10,846 bases of DNA from Larix sibirica (taxonomy: Eukaryota; Streptophyta; Pinopsida; Pinales; Pinaceae), in assembly GCA_004151065.3 (NCBI GenBank), contig NWUY0304018244.1:1-10846 (forward strand), given 5' to 3'. The notes below the pieces were generated by a model. The model saw only the letters and a list, made by a program, of their open reading frames with translations, was not told where the DNA came from and did not search any database. This document shows, piece by piece, positions 1 through 8,241 of the stretch. The position numbers and the translations under genes were made by a program. The first letter of the stretch is position 1; every line of letters begins with the position of its first letter.

Positions 1-516
1 ACCAGAGTGCAAATCGGACTCCAACGTATGTGAGAAAGCTTCCAAGTTTCAGATTGGGATTTTCTACTTTGTTTTGTACGTTCTTGCTGTGGGCAGTGGC
101 GGTACAAAGCCCAACATCTCCACCATTGGTGCAGGTCAATTTGATGAATTTGATCCCAAGGAGAAGCTTCAGAAGGCTTCCTTTTTCAATTGGTGGATGT
201 CTACTGTATATTTGGGAATGCTGTTCGCAGATAGTGTTCTGATATATATCCAGGACAATGTGGGATTTGCTTGGGGTTATGCGATTCCCACTGCGGGATT
301 GATCATATCTCTCATAATATTCTTAATAGGTACTCCATTTTACAGACACAAAGTTCAGAATGGGAATCCATTCAATCGCATGGCGCAGGTACTTGTTGCA
401 TCAGTTCGGAAATGGAGAGTTAAAGTACCGTCGGATCCCAACCAACTGCATGAAGTTGACCCCAAAGAGTATGTTGATAATGGCAGATTCCCCATTTCTC
501 ATACTCCGCTTTTGAG
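1..516 (+). other. NPF exon (internal, left end beyond window)
   Basis: This coding exon encodes helices 4-6 and most of the central cytoplasmic loop. The frame starts at base 2 and is open from the window edge to the donor. It ends ...CTTTTGAG before GTTAGT at 517. The last two exon bases (515-516, AG) join the first base of the next exon to make an AGA Arg codon, so the intron is phase 2. Reading past the donor gives a stop four codons later (TAA at 524-526), which supports splicing here. Whether the left edge is close to an exon border cannot be seen. Confidence 0.93.
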
Positions 517-3500
517 GTTAGTCTAACAATCTGCAATTTTCATTTTCAATTTTAATTACTTTATTATTCATTTTCAATTTGAATTACTTTATTAAAAGTT
601 AAAAATAAAACAAGGAAATACTATAATTCATTGTTACATAAAAACTCAGAAATAGATATTAGCTTAACAAGGTCGTTGCGAAAATCCACAGCCAGGTATA
701 TGAAATCCATTGGAATGATTCTGTCATTCAATTTAGTGTGCTAAGACATTTGGACGCCCAGTGCACATAGACGTATATACAATCCATTTCTAATATTTCA
801 CTTTTGGTTACGAATATAAAAATCTATTTCAATAATTCCAATTAGTGTGCTTGCACTTTGCACAGCAACGGTGGATATCAAATTCATTTGAAAGATTGCA
901 CTTTTGACCGCTGCTTAGACCCTGTATCATCAATCCAACAATATCGTCAACAATATGAGAGAATCCACCAAAATGGGACTTTCAACGTTAAACAGTTTCT
1001 TTAATTTTCTTATCTCCTTGGTTTTGCAGACTTTTTAAAACTTCAGCTCAGTATTCTTGGCCATCCTTATGTGGATTGCTGGATTGCCCATCTAAAGGCA
1101 TGGAGAAAAGTCAATCGTTGACTCTTTTCCTTGCTGACTTTGCTCTTTGATATTGGATGGGCAATCCAGATAACGATGGCAAACAGTAAGATTACTGAGA
1201 TGAGCTAAGATTATAAAAAGTTTGAAAAACTGAGGAGATAAAAGAAGATTAAGGGAACTGTTTCGGGTTGCTTGACTTTGCTCTATACAATCAAAATACT
1301 CTTTATAATAAGTTCCCTTTTATATTTTTCTTTTATAACGTTCTCTTCATCATTTTCTATGTTTTTCCAGAATTTCTTCATCATTTTCTGTGTTTTTTCA
1401 GAATTTCCATGACTTTTATATCTTTTTATACCATATTCATAACTTTTTTTTAATACTTCTTCGTCTGTTCTTGTTCTAGACTTTTCATAGCTTCCTATGT
1501 CTTCTTCAGCATTTATGTCTTCCTGTTGTTACAATCATTCCATTCTTAAATCTTTGAAAACTGTTATCCTCATTTTAATGGTGGAATGATAAAAAGATAT
1601 AAAAATGTGTTTTAATATATTGTAATGTTTATGCTTATGATAATATACAAATCAAAGTTTTTAAGTAATTAGCAGTCTTGCAAGACCATTGAACTTAATT
1701 TCTAATGGGTGAGTATGGATAAGTCACAAGTTAAGTGTTATGAACAAGTTACTTGTTCTCCATGTATAATTGCTGCATGAACTTATCATTATCTATGCAT
1801 CAGCTACGAGTTAATCATGCATCAACATTCCTGTTCTCAATGCATATCTACCAATATGACACATTACAATTATCTCATTCTGATGTAATCTAAGAAAAAA
1901 ATTAAAATATAACACCTATAAATATAAATATGTATCTAATATAACCGAACTTGAACTTAATTGTTTTATGCACATTATTATTTAAACTTAATTGTCTTAT
2001 GCACATTAGTATTTGTATTGTAGCTTGGGAATTGGGATAGAGCACTCAACTGATGGGTTAATTAAACTACAATCTTTTAAAATTATTAGAAGGTTGAGCC
2101 ATATATTGATGAGTAATAGAAAGGTTCTATACCAGAATTTTGTGTATTTTAATGAACTTGAAAAACTGGAAAGAGAGATTTTAGGCAAAGAAGAAAAACA
2201 TGATTATTGAAAATTGAGGATTCAAGTACCATGAATATATGGGTTAATATGTAAAGAATTTGTTATTTTTTTAAAAAGTATTTTAAATAGAGAAATACAT
2301 TTAAAAATAACTAAATAAATTTTTTAACTTCTTAAAAGGTTTAATAAAATAATGTTAATTTTAATGAACTTTAATAATAGTTATCATCATAAAAAATGAT
2401 TAAAAATAAAATATTAAAAATATTATTTATAAATTTATTAAATAAACTTCATGGAAACTATACAAATTCATTTTATCATTTTATTGAAAACTTTATCACA
2501 AAATACAAACAAATTATTAAAAATCACTTCGACTAGTTATTTAAATACAATAATATAAAATATCTTACATTTGTCACAATCATTGATAAAGATCTACATA
2601 CGAATCTTATTTATTAAAATAGAAATGAATTAAATTTACAATAATTTTTTAAGCAATTTTTTATAATAACTATAAACTGTATTATTTAAATAAAGCTAAA
2701 ATTTATATTAATTCTTATTAGTACAATATAATAAATTATATAATATATGTGATTCTCTATAACTATTATATTTTATATAGCAATCCTTCAGTAATTCTCT
2801 GGATCTATTATATTTTATCTAAATTTTGTAAAAGTTTTTTCATTAAACTAAATAGATAACATTATCAATTCCATGACCAAACTCAGTGACAGAATCTCAT
2901 CATCTCAAGGGTTTCCTTTATGAATTATTACGGACTACTGTGGACAATAGTAGAGGGGTTGCCTTCACGAATTACTCCGGACTCCACTGGAGAATTGTAG
3001 GATGATCCTTAGGAGTAGATAGACAAGCACTTAGTCACCTAAATTCACAAAGAAAAACATATCAAGAATATAATTTTTAGTTTTTCAAACAAGTCAATTA
3101 CTTTAAACTACAAATCCAGAATCAACATAAACGTTCTCTCTATGTAATGTTTATATCACGAGTATGAAAAAAACAGAGAAATAGGGGAAAATCAATTGCT
3201 TGGAGCATGGGAAATAGGAATGGCATCCGTGTTTATACAAACTAACTTTTTTTGAGAGCTGAACTGCACTAGTATAACCTATTTTTCCTTCTTTTTGTTT
3301 GAACTCTTGTAGATTTTTGGACAAAGCAGCAACAAAGGATGGCTCAACCAGTCCATGGAAGCTGTGCCCAGTAACCCAAGTAGAAGAAACGAAGCTTATG
3401 ATAAAAATGCTCCCAGTTTGGGCTGCTTTGTTGATACCAAGCACCTTGTTTTCCCAAGTAAACACAGTATTCATAAAGCAGGGAATGACATTAAATAGGC

Positions 3501-4204
3501 ATATGGGTCCCCACTTTCAAATTCCTGCAGGTTCGCTCACAGCATTTCTTGCATTGTCAATGGTCATTTCCGTTATAGTATATGACAAAGTCCTAGTAAG
3601 AATATTGAGAAGATTCACAGGAAATCCCAGGGGATTCACAATCCTACAGAGGATGGGTATTGGCATCTTCATTAATATGTTATCCATGGCAGTGGCCTCC
3701 GTAACCGATGTGAAACGGATGAATGTTGTGAAAGAACACGGTCTTGAAGGTGATAGTGAAGCAATATCCCCTCTCACGGTTTTCATTTTGCTTCCTCAGT
3801 TTGTTTTGGGAGGCATATCAGAAACCCTCCTTGAACCAGCAAAGTTAGAATTCTTTTATGATCAAGCTCCCGAGAGCATGCAGAGCATAGGAACTGCACT
3901 CTATTGTGCTACTTTAGGGTTTGGGGGTTTTTTAACTACTTTCCTTTTGAATGCTACAAATAAGATCAGTGGACGAAAGGGCCACACCAGCTGGATTCTA
4001 AACAATCTGAATGCATCTCGTTTTTACTACTATTATGCCTTCATGGCTGTTATTTGCTTTATAAATTTTATTATCTTCCTGGTTGTCTCTCGGTATTTTG
4101 TGTACAAGAGAGAAATTAAAGAAGCATTCAGCAACCACAGGGATGTGGATATCAAAGGCCCCGCAAATGAAATGGAGATGGTGAATGCAAGTGAAAAACA
4201 TTGA
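1..4204 (+). CDS. NRT1/PTR family (NPF) transporter, NPF5-like; 5'-partial, two exons in window
   Basis: This is a proton-coupled transporter of the major facilitator superfamily. NPF members carry nitrate, peptides or hormones across the plasma membrane or tonoplast; the substrate here cannot be read from sequence. Coding sequence is 1-516 joined to 3313-4204. Reading from base 2, it gives 468 residues to the TGA at 4202-4204. Family members are usually about 550-620 residues, so roughly 100-130 N-terminal residues (helices 1-3 and the ExxE[K/R] proton motif) lie upstream of the window. Visible in order: helix 4 with GSGGTKPNIST (residues 31-41), FFNWW (61-65), helices 5-6 with IQDNVG (83-88) and GTPFYRHK (110-117), the hydrophilic central loop, LRFLDKAA across the splice junction (171-178), WKLCPVTQVEE (187-197), helices 7-12, and LEFFYDQAPESM (350-361). 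These motifs fit the NPF5.1/5.2 clade best. Residue 45 is Gly where the family normally has Asp. No internal stop or frameshift is seen, so the gene looks intact within the window. Confidence 0.95.
983..1273. mobile_element. imperfect foldback element (MITE-like) in NPF intron
   Basis: The arm from 990 (AAACAGTTTCTTTAATTTTC) to about 1094 is reverse-complementary, with small gaps and roughly four matches in five by eye, to the arm from about 1155 to 1263. The pairing extends outward through CAAC (983-986) and GTTG (1267-1270). The inner ends pair perfectly: CTGGATTGCCCATC near 1079-1092 with GATGGGCAATCCAG near 1156-1169. A smaller near-palindrome, GAAAAGTCAA/TTGACTCTTTTC, sits in the loop (1104-1128). 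GACTTT lies on both sides (977-982 and 1274-1279), possibly a 6-base target-site duplication. No transposase is present. A non-autonomous DNA transposon is most likely; a long hairpin RNA or young MIRNA-like locus is an alternative. The structure is clear, but the class is inferred. Confidence 0.6.
1345..1406. repeat. tandem duplication, 31-base unit x2, T-rich
   Basis: Units 1345-1375 and 1376-1406 both read CTTCATCATTTTCT[A/G]TG then T-rich sequence to CAGAATTT. They differ at two of 31 positions (1359/1390 and 1367/1398). Each copy contains a TTTTTCCAG or TTTTTTCAG string that resembles a 3' splice site. This lies in a pyrimidine-rich part of the intron (about 1300-1530). Confidence 0.85.
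1534..1590. repeat. short inverted repeat ATCATTCCA ... TGGAATGAT
   Basis: ATCATTCCA at 1534-1542 is the exact reverse complement of TGGAATGAT at 1582-1590. Partial complementarity continues inward (TTCTTAAA against TTTTAATGG). The span is 57 bases. It could be a relic of a very short inverted-repeat element or chance in AT-rich DNA. Confidence 0.4.
1954..2014. repeat. tandem duplication, 31-base period x2
   Basis: Bases 1954-1983 and 1985-2014 match at 28 of 30 positions, separated by one A. The core is AACTTAATTGT[T/C]TTATGCAC. It is the second 31-base-period duplication in this intron but is unrelated in sequence to the one at 1345. The copies are young enough to remain almost identical. 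Confidence 0.85.
2225..2850. other. very AT-rich intronic block without coding signal
   Basis: This stretch is dominated by A/T runs such as TTTTTTAAAAAG and ATAATATATG, with few G or C. It contains a local duplication: ATTCTCT..CTATTATATTTTAT at 2752-2776 and again at 2794-2818, offset 42 bases with three mismatches in 25. No open frame of useful length or RNA gene is apparent. It may act as a matrix-attachment-like or simply degenerate intronic region. Confidence 0.6.
2908..3000. repeat. degenerate tandem duplication, about 46-base unit x2
   Basis: Bases 2908-2953 and 2954-3000 align through AGGG-TT-CCTT, GAATTA, CGGACT, TGGA.AA and T.GTAG blocks, with about ten mismatches and one indel. 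It is more diverged than the two 31-base duplications, so presumably older. It lies about 300 bases upstream of the last exon's acceptor. Confidence 0.7.
3313..4204 (+). other. NPF terminal exon
   Basis: The exon begins after the acceptor TTGTAG (AG at 3311-3312) and is open to TGA at 4202-4204. It encodes residues 172-468: the end of the central loop (FLDKAATKDG), helix 7 (about 200-222), helix 8 (244-264), helix 9 (284-302), helix 10 (326-345), helix 11 (364-386) and helix 12 (411-433, after a YYYY run). A charged C-terminal tail of about 35 residues follows. Glu346 in GISETLLEPAKLEFF sits where NPF proteins carry a conserved helix-10 acidic residue. The single large 3' exon after an LRFLDKA junction is a common NPF gene structure. 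Confidence 0.94.
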
Positions 4205-4400
4205 TCAGCAAGGGAAATAGAAATGCCCCTCCCTCGCTGGATGATGGGGACATGCTATATGTATTTACGACCAATAACCTTGTATCAGCTTCGTTATGAT
4301 TATTTAGTGTGTGTAGATTCCAACTTATTCAGCATGTAAGTTTTTCTTCAATTAATGTGATTTGAAATGTTATGCCTGGTTAAAAACCTATGGTCTTCAT
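4205..4400 (+). other. probable 3' untranslated region of the NPF gene
   Basis: The sequence directly after the TGA at 4202-4204 is T/A-rich with TGTAT and TTATTT strings typical of plant far-upstream polyadenylation elements. Weak near-upstream candidates are AATAAC at 4273-4278 and AATTAA at 4350-4355. No canonical AATAAA occurs until 4900-4905, about 700 bases after the stop. The end point given is a guess. Confidence 0.4.
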
Positions 4401-4920
4401 TTTGCTGTGGTTAATTCCATGTCTACGTCAATATGAAATTGAATTTACTAAACCGTTCTACACTTTTTCTAAGTAGTTTTAAAAATCTCAAGTTAGTTGT
4501 TTAAAGGTAGTTCATTTGCTAATGAACTTCGTTCTACTCTCACTCGGTGCTAACCATTTTTATTTTATTATACCATTTTATTTTATCATGTGACAATGGT
4601 TTCGGTATTAACAAAAAGTTAACATTAATCTTAACCTTTAGTCTTTGAATGCTGAAGAAGTAAACATAACCAGAAGTGAAAGGAGCTATTCAAACATGAA
4701 ATTCTTTAACCACGAACTCTATATACGGAAATCACTAAACATAAATGAATTTTTGTTTTATTATTAAAATTATATCAAATTTTTAATATTTTTATATTCT
4801 AGATCTATAAAATGAAGATGAAAACCATAAAACAATTTATTGGTTATGTGTATAATTTGAAGGGTCTGTCTTTCCACCCAACTTGAAAATTCTCCTCAAA
4901 ATAAATCTTCCATTTCAATA
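4400..4920. other. AT-rich spacer, nothing recognised
   Basis: I see no open reading frame of useful length, no RNA gene and no clear repeat. There are A/T runs at 4741-4800 and near-identical ATTTTATTTTAT strings around 4560-4590. Confidence 0.6.
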
Positions 4921-4929
4921 TTTCCTCTT

Positions 4930-5070
4930 CTAAGTCCCCACCTCCAGCCTCACCCCGTGAGGACCCAAAACAGATGTATCCGCTGTGTATCCTTTCAACT
5001 TACTCGGAACCCTGTGTCCTCCTTGGCTCCTTAACAATCCCTGCTGACGGAACAACTTATTTATATACAT
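4930..5070 (-). CDS. small unexplained ORF, 46 codons, in a GC-richer patch
   Basis: On the minus strand an ATG (CAT at 5068-5070) opens a frame of 46 codons to a TAG (4930-4932). It begins MYINKLFRQQ, includes GLLRSQGGHRVPSK, and ends RLEVGT. The product is basic with no membrane segment. I recognise no family. Base composition is clearly richer in G and C than its surroundings, which is why I list it. Against coding: it is short, the start lies inside a TATATAAATA string, and no neighbour supports it. It could equally be an exon fragment or part of the untranslated leader of the LTR-like segment just upstream on the same strand. Confidence 0.2.
   Translation of the reverse strand: MYINKLFRQQGLLRSQGGHRVPSKLKGYTADTSVLGPHGVRLEVGT
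4948..4962. repeat. small perfect hairpin CCTCAC-CCC-GTGAGG
   Basis: A six-base perfect stem with a three-base loop lies in the GC-richer patch. It is too short to call a terminator in a plant genome and is listed only as visible structure. Confidence 0.4.
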
Positions 5071-5163
5071 TTATCGATGCTAAATCATAAAAACTGTAAC
5101 AAAGAGAGAAGCAATGGGCTTCTTGTGAGTAAAATAAGCCAGAATATACAGTGAGAGCTAAAA

Positions 5164-5560
5164 CTGCTCTGCCACCAAAAACATAAAGAGACACAAAGCA
5201 AACAATGGAACCATAACATTTATTCCATTCATCACTCAAATAAAATTACAAATGGCATATTTATACATGGAAATCTCATTGGGTCAGAATCTATTTTGTC
5301 CTCCAATTGAACCATCGGGCCTTATGAGTGGTGCTCCAAAAATGCACCTCCAAAACTACCTCTTATACAAACCTCTCCATGACTTCCATGTGTCACTTTG
5401 TGATTAGCTGGCGGGCTATGCGTTTTGGCCTTTTCCATCAGACCTTGCGGTGACCCCTTCTTACAATTCCGATGCCGAACTCCACAATGTTGATGCTGTT
5501 ATGGATATTTCCCTCCCACGGACAAGTGGGAACTCCCTTGGATCTTTTTCATCTTTTTCC
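5164..5560 (-). mobile_element. LTR-like fragment (minus strand), weak
   Basis: Read on the minus strand, the segment has features in the order expected of an LTR promoter end. TATAAATATG (about 5257-5266) is followed about 35-45 bases later by AATAAA (5219-5224) in a TTGTAATTTTATTT-type context. Then comes TGGTGGCAGAGC (about 5167-5178), which matches the usual tRNA-Met primer-binding sequence TGGTATCAGAGC at 10 of 12 positions. Against this, no clean TG...CA borders, second LTR, target-site duplication or gag/pol ORF downstream on this strand is visible. If real, it is a truncated or solo relic. The TATA/AATAAA pair could also belong to an unrelated non-coding transcript. Confidence 0.3.
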
Positions 5561-5665
5561 TTTTATCCAAACCAGAGAGGGATGGTAGGCCATTATGTTT
5601 TCCTCTCTAGATCCAAAACAATAACATACAAAACATAAGAAAAGAAGGAAGAAGGAATAACTCAC

Positions 5666-5750
5666 CTTAGCATAGATGACCTCCATTGATGATGGCTTTC
5701 GGTTGATGTATATTTGGTTGAATTTGCTCCAACTCCAATTGTTAATCAAC
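5666..5750 (-). other. possible minus-strand exon (splice-site pair only)
   Basis: On the minus strand TTATATGTTTGTAG precedes position 5750 and AAG|GTGAGT follows position 5666. This is a good acceptor and a very good donor bounding 85 bases. The interval is open in one frame (..NNWSWSKFNQIYINRKPSS..). I recognise no protein. Splice-like strings occur by chance, so this is only a hint of a spliced minus-strand transcript or retroelement leader. Confidence 0.15.
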
Positions 5751-5769
5751 CTACAAACATATAAACAAG

Positions 5770-5813
5770 AGATCTAGCTTAGATCTATACTAGATCTAAG
5801 TTAGATCTAATCC
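5770..5813. repeat. four AGATCTA copies at an exact 11-base period
   Basis: AGATCTA starts at 5770, 5781, 5792 and 5803. Each is followed by four variable bases (GCTT, TACT, AGTT, ATCC). AGATCT is its own reverse complement, so each unit is a palindrome. A degenerate fifth unit (AATCTAT) falls in phase at 5814, and another AGATCTA occurs at 5865. Eleven bases is close to one turn of DNA, so the palindromes would face one side of the helix. It may be a plain minisatellite or a protein-binding array. Confidence 0.85.
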
Positions 5814-5918
5814 AATCTATTCGAAGGGAGATCAAATCTACTATCAACATGACATATATCCAATAGATCTAAATCATATATCCATGAAAATACTATGATG
5901 TGAATGGGAGAAAAATCA

Positions 5919-5954
<36 letters not shown>
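5919..5954. repeat. compound microsatellite (TC)12(TA)6
   Basis: Twelve perfect TC units (5919-5942) are followed without a break by six perfect TA units (5943-5954). It is uninterrupted and therefore probably length-variable between individuals. Confidence 0.95.
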
Positions 5955-6052
5955 AACAAGAAGAAGTACATCACATTGAATCATGATGCAAGTCTCTTCC
6001 AAACTCCTTGCTCCAATCCTTCCTTAACTCATGCACAAAGGGGTAACCTTCA

Positions 6053-6220
6053 ATGAGAGAAATATGAATCCACTAGCATAATAATGCTCTCTCAAATCTC
6101 TCCCAACATCTATTGATTTCACTACTGATTTCAACAATATAATAATAATCTCCCCAAATGCCCTATGAGAGAAATATGGATCCATTATGGAATCCATTAG
6201 CATAACAATGCCCTCAAAAT
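6053..6220. repeat. pair of direct repeats 112 bases apart
   Basis: ATGAGAGAAATATG at 6053 and at 6165 begin two related copies (6053-6096 and 6165-6220). Both continue through ATCCA..TAGCATAA.AATGC.CTC. The second copy carries an extra GGATCCATTAT block that duplicates its own neighbour. The minus strand is open across both copies for 74 codons, but the repeat explains that frame better than a gene does. Confidence 0.65.
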
Positions 6221-6259
6221 ATTCTCTTCTTCCCTGAAATGCCTCCATTATATGGATGA

Positions 6260-8240
6260 ATGGAGGAATATAATGAAATCAATCTAGAATCCTAGGTCCT
6301 CTCACATTTAGGTAGGTGTTATTCCTAAGATCTAGACTGGACTACTATAGGTAAAAGTTAGGGCACTTAGGTAGAAAGGTTGACAAACATTTGGTTTATT
6401 TCTGAGTGGTTGAGCAAAGGGCAAGCCAAGGAAGGTCTATGTATGATATTGGAACAATACATGTAGCATAAAGGAATATGAACTCATAGGTTTCAAATCA
6501 TGAACTGAATGTGTATCAAAACATAAAATACATAACTGGAAATAAATACATGAAAGCAGTAAGATTCAAGTTCCATGCATTCACATCTCATCCCAACATA
6601 TAACAATGTTATATCTAGGAAACTAAATGAAGGCAGAGCATAATTTACAGGCAATAAAAACATACAACGTACATGCTATTAGTTATGTAATTTATAGTTA
6701 TGCAGTGCATTTAAACAGTATGATCAAATAGACAATCAGTTGTAAAGAGATAAGATGGCACAATAAGTTCACAATTCATATAATCTCAAATGTTCATAAA
6801 AACTGAAATGTATGCTTACAAAATTACAAGACCTCATGTGGCATCCAAAAATCGAACCCCCATCTCTAAGTGAGTTTCACAATGTATAGAAAGTTTAACA
6901 AATCTTAGATCCAAAAATAATGGATCTATAATGAAGAGATAATCCTCTAATGGATAGATCTTTAAACAACTCATTCAGCTTTTACATGTTGCCTGCAATG
7001 ATCAAGGGATATGATAAAACTGATGTACAAGTTGAATTGATGAGGTGTCCTTTCAACTACTTAATCGGGCATATTTTTAGGAAACTTAATTTGGAAAAAT
7101 CCTGAAAAATAAGCTTCAATGTGCCACCTGTACCTCCCAAATCATGACACATGTAAAAACTGAGAGAGGTTTTTGTAATTGGGCATGTTCCTGAAAAAAA
7201 TCATGTCTTCGTTTTTCAAAATTCATCTCCAACTATTTAGAAAATGTGCCCGAAGTCGATGACTAAAACAATCACCTATAGGAAGTTTTGTAGCACAATT
7301 ATCAAACAATTTGGTAGCGTAGATGCAAAATAGTTATGTTGCGTAGCTTGCTTAAGGAATGTCTAGCCTTTAGGATTGATTTCCTCTTTTCAAGTGTTGA
7401 AGCTTGAACCCAAGAACAATACTTGCAAGACTAACATCACAACAAACCCTATGAAATTTTTTTCCAACTCAGCACGATTTACTAACTAATTATCAAATTG
7501 AAAACATAAAAGAATAAAGCAAGCATAAAAACTACACAGCACAAATTCAAGAATAAATGCTTGTCTTGGGTAAAAATTCTTGAGGCAACTTTATGATAGG
7601 TTTAAATTTTAGGGTCTCAAATTTTTCAAAGTAGAAAATCCCAAGTGCAAACATATGTACTAACACTAGCTCCTATTGGGGATAGCACATCCTTGCGAGG
7701 TGCTAAGAGCCCGCAGATTAGTGCCCAAACTACTTCATCCCTACAACTGCTCACCATATTTTGATAGCAATCCTGCATAACTGAGACAAAAATTTCTAAA
7801 TCCGAAAAGCCAAACTGAAACTGAAAATACTTAATACCAACGTATCCATTGGGCTATCGAGTCATATTTCAATATTCTATTGCAAACCAAACTAAAATCT
7901 AGATGCTCGAAAGGTGAGCTCATTCTTCACACTCCTACTCTAATCATCTTAAATATGCTTGATCAAGTATAATCCCATTTCCAATAAAGGCATGATAACA
8001 TTTGACTAATGAGATGAAATTCTTGTGTGCAACTAACTAACAAAATACAAAAAGAACATGATAAGTGTAGCTGAAATCTAATAGACGTCTCCTACTTATT
8101 GTTGTAAACCATGTGGATCATACCAAATGATACAATATTGGATACCCCTGTTGAAACTAAATTCATCCAATCAACCATTGGATCATGAAAAATATGAAGA
8201 ATTTCCAGTTGACTCAAAAGACCAAGCTACTCCTTGGTAA
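6260..8240. other. about 2 kb without a recognisable gene
   Basis: Both strands are closed by frequent stops, and no RNA gene or long repeat is visible. The only structure noted is a perfect 8-base hairpin, TAGATCCA (6906-6913) with TGGATCTA (6921-6928), and a 6-base TAGCAC/GTGCTA pair near 7683-7705. The flanking segments look like decayed minus-strand repeats, so this is probably old transposon-derived sequence. Confidence 0.55.
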
Positions 8241-8241
8241 T

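Larger units (their letters stand above)
517..3312 (+). other. intron of the NPF gene (2,796 nt, phase 2)
   Basis: The donor is GAG|GTTAGT and the acceptor is a T-rich tract ending CTCTTGTAG|ATTT. Joining at these sites restores the conserved LRFLDKAA segment with no residue gained or lost, which fixes both borders. At 2.8 kb the intron is long for an angiosperm NPF gene. It carries a foldback element (983-1270), several tandem or local duplications (1345-1406, 1954-2014, 2752-2818, 2908-3000) and a very AT-rich block (about 2225-2850). I see no convincing coding sequence in it. Confidence 0.92.

Noticed and set aside
30-242. Plus-strand open frame overlapping the first NPF exon
   Set aside because: It is in a different frame from the clear NPF coding sequence and starts at GTG; it is a shadow.
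1268-1453. Plus-strand 61-codon frame in the intron, very rich in Phe and Ile
   Set aside because: It is a by-product of T-rich sequence that includes the 31-base tandem duplication; no domain and no plausible start context.
2013-2210. 65-codon plus-strand frame in the intron with some coding-like character (LEKLEREILGKEEK)
   Set aside because: It starts at a non-ATG codon directly after a tandem duplication, matches no family I know, and has no support from the neighbouring sequence. It could be a captured fragment, but I cannot support it.
3151-3474. 107-codon minus-strand frame over the last exon's start
   Set aside because: It is antisense to the conserved NPF coding sequence and is a mirror of that open frame.
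3517-3786. 89-codon minus-strand frame
   Set aside because: It is antisense to the NPF exon; the sense frame carries all the family motifs.
6024-6248. 74-codon minus-strand frame (starts MEAFQGRREYFEG)
   Set aside because: It spans the two 112-base-spaced repeats, matches no family and is better explained by the repeat.
7675-7712. Small stem TAGCAC...GTGCTA, considered as part of a tRNA-like structure
   Set aside because: There are only six pairs, and no D, anticodon or T arm can be built around it.
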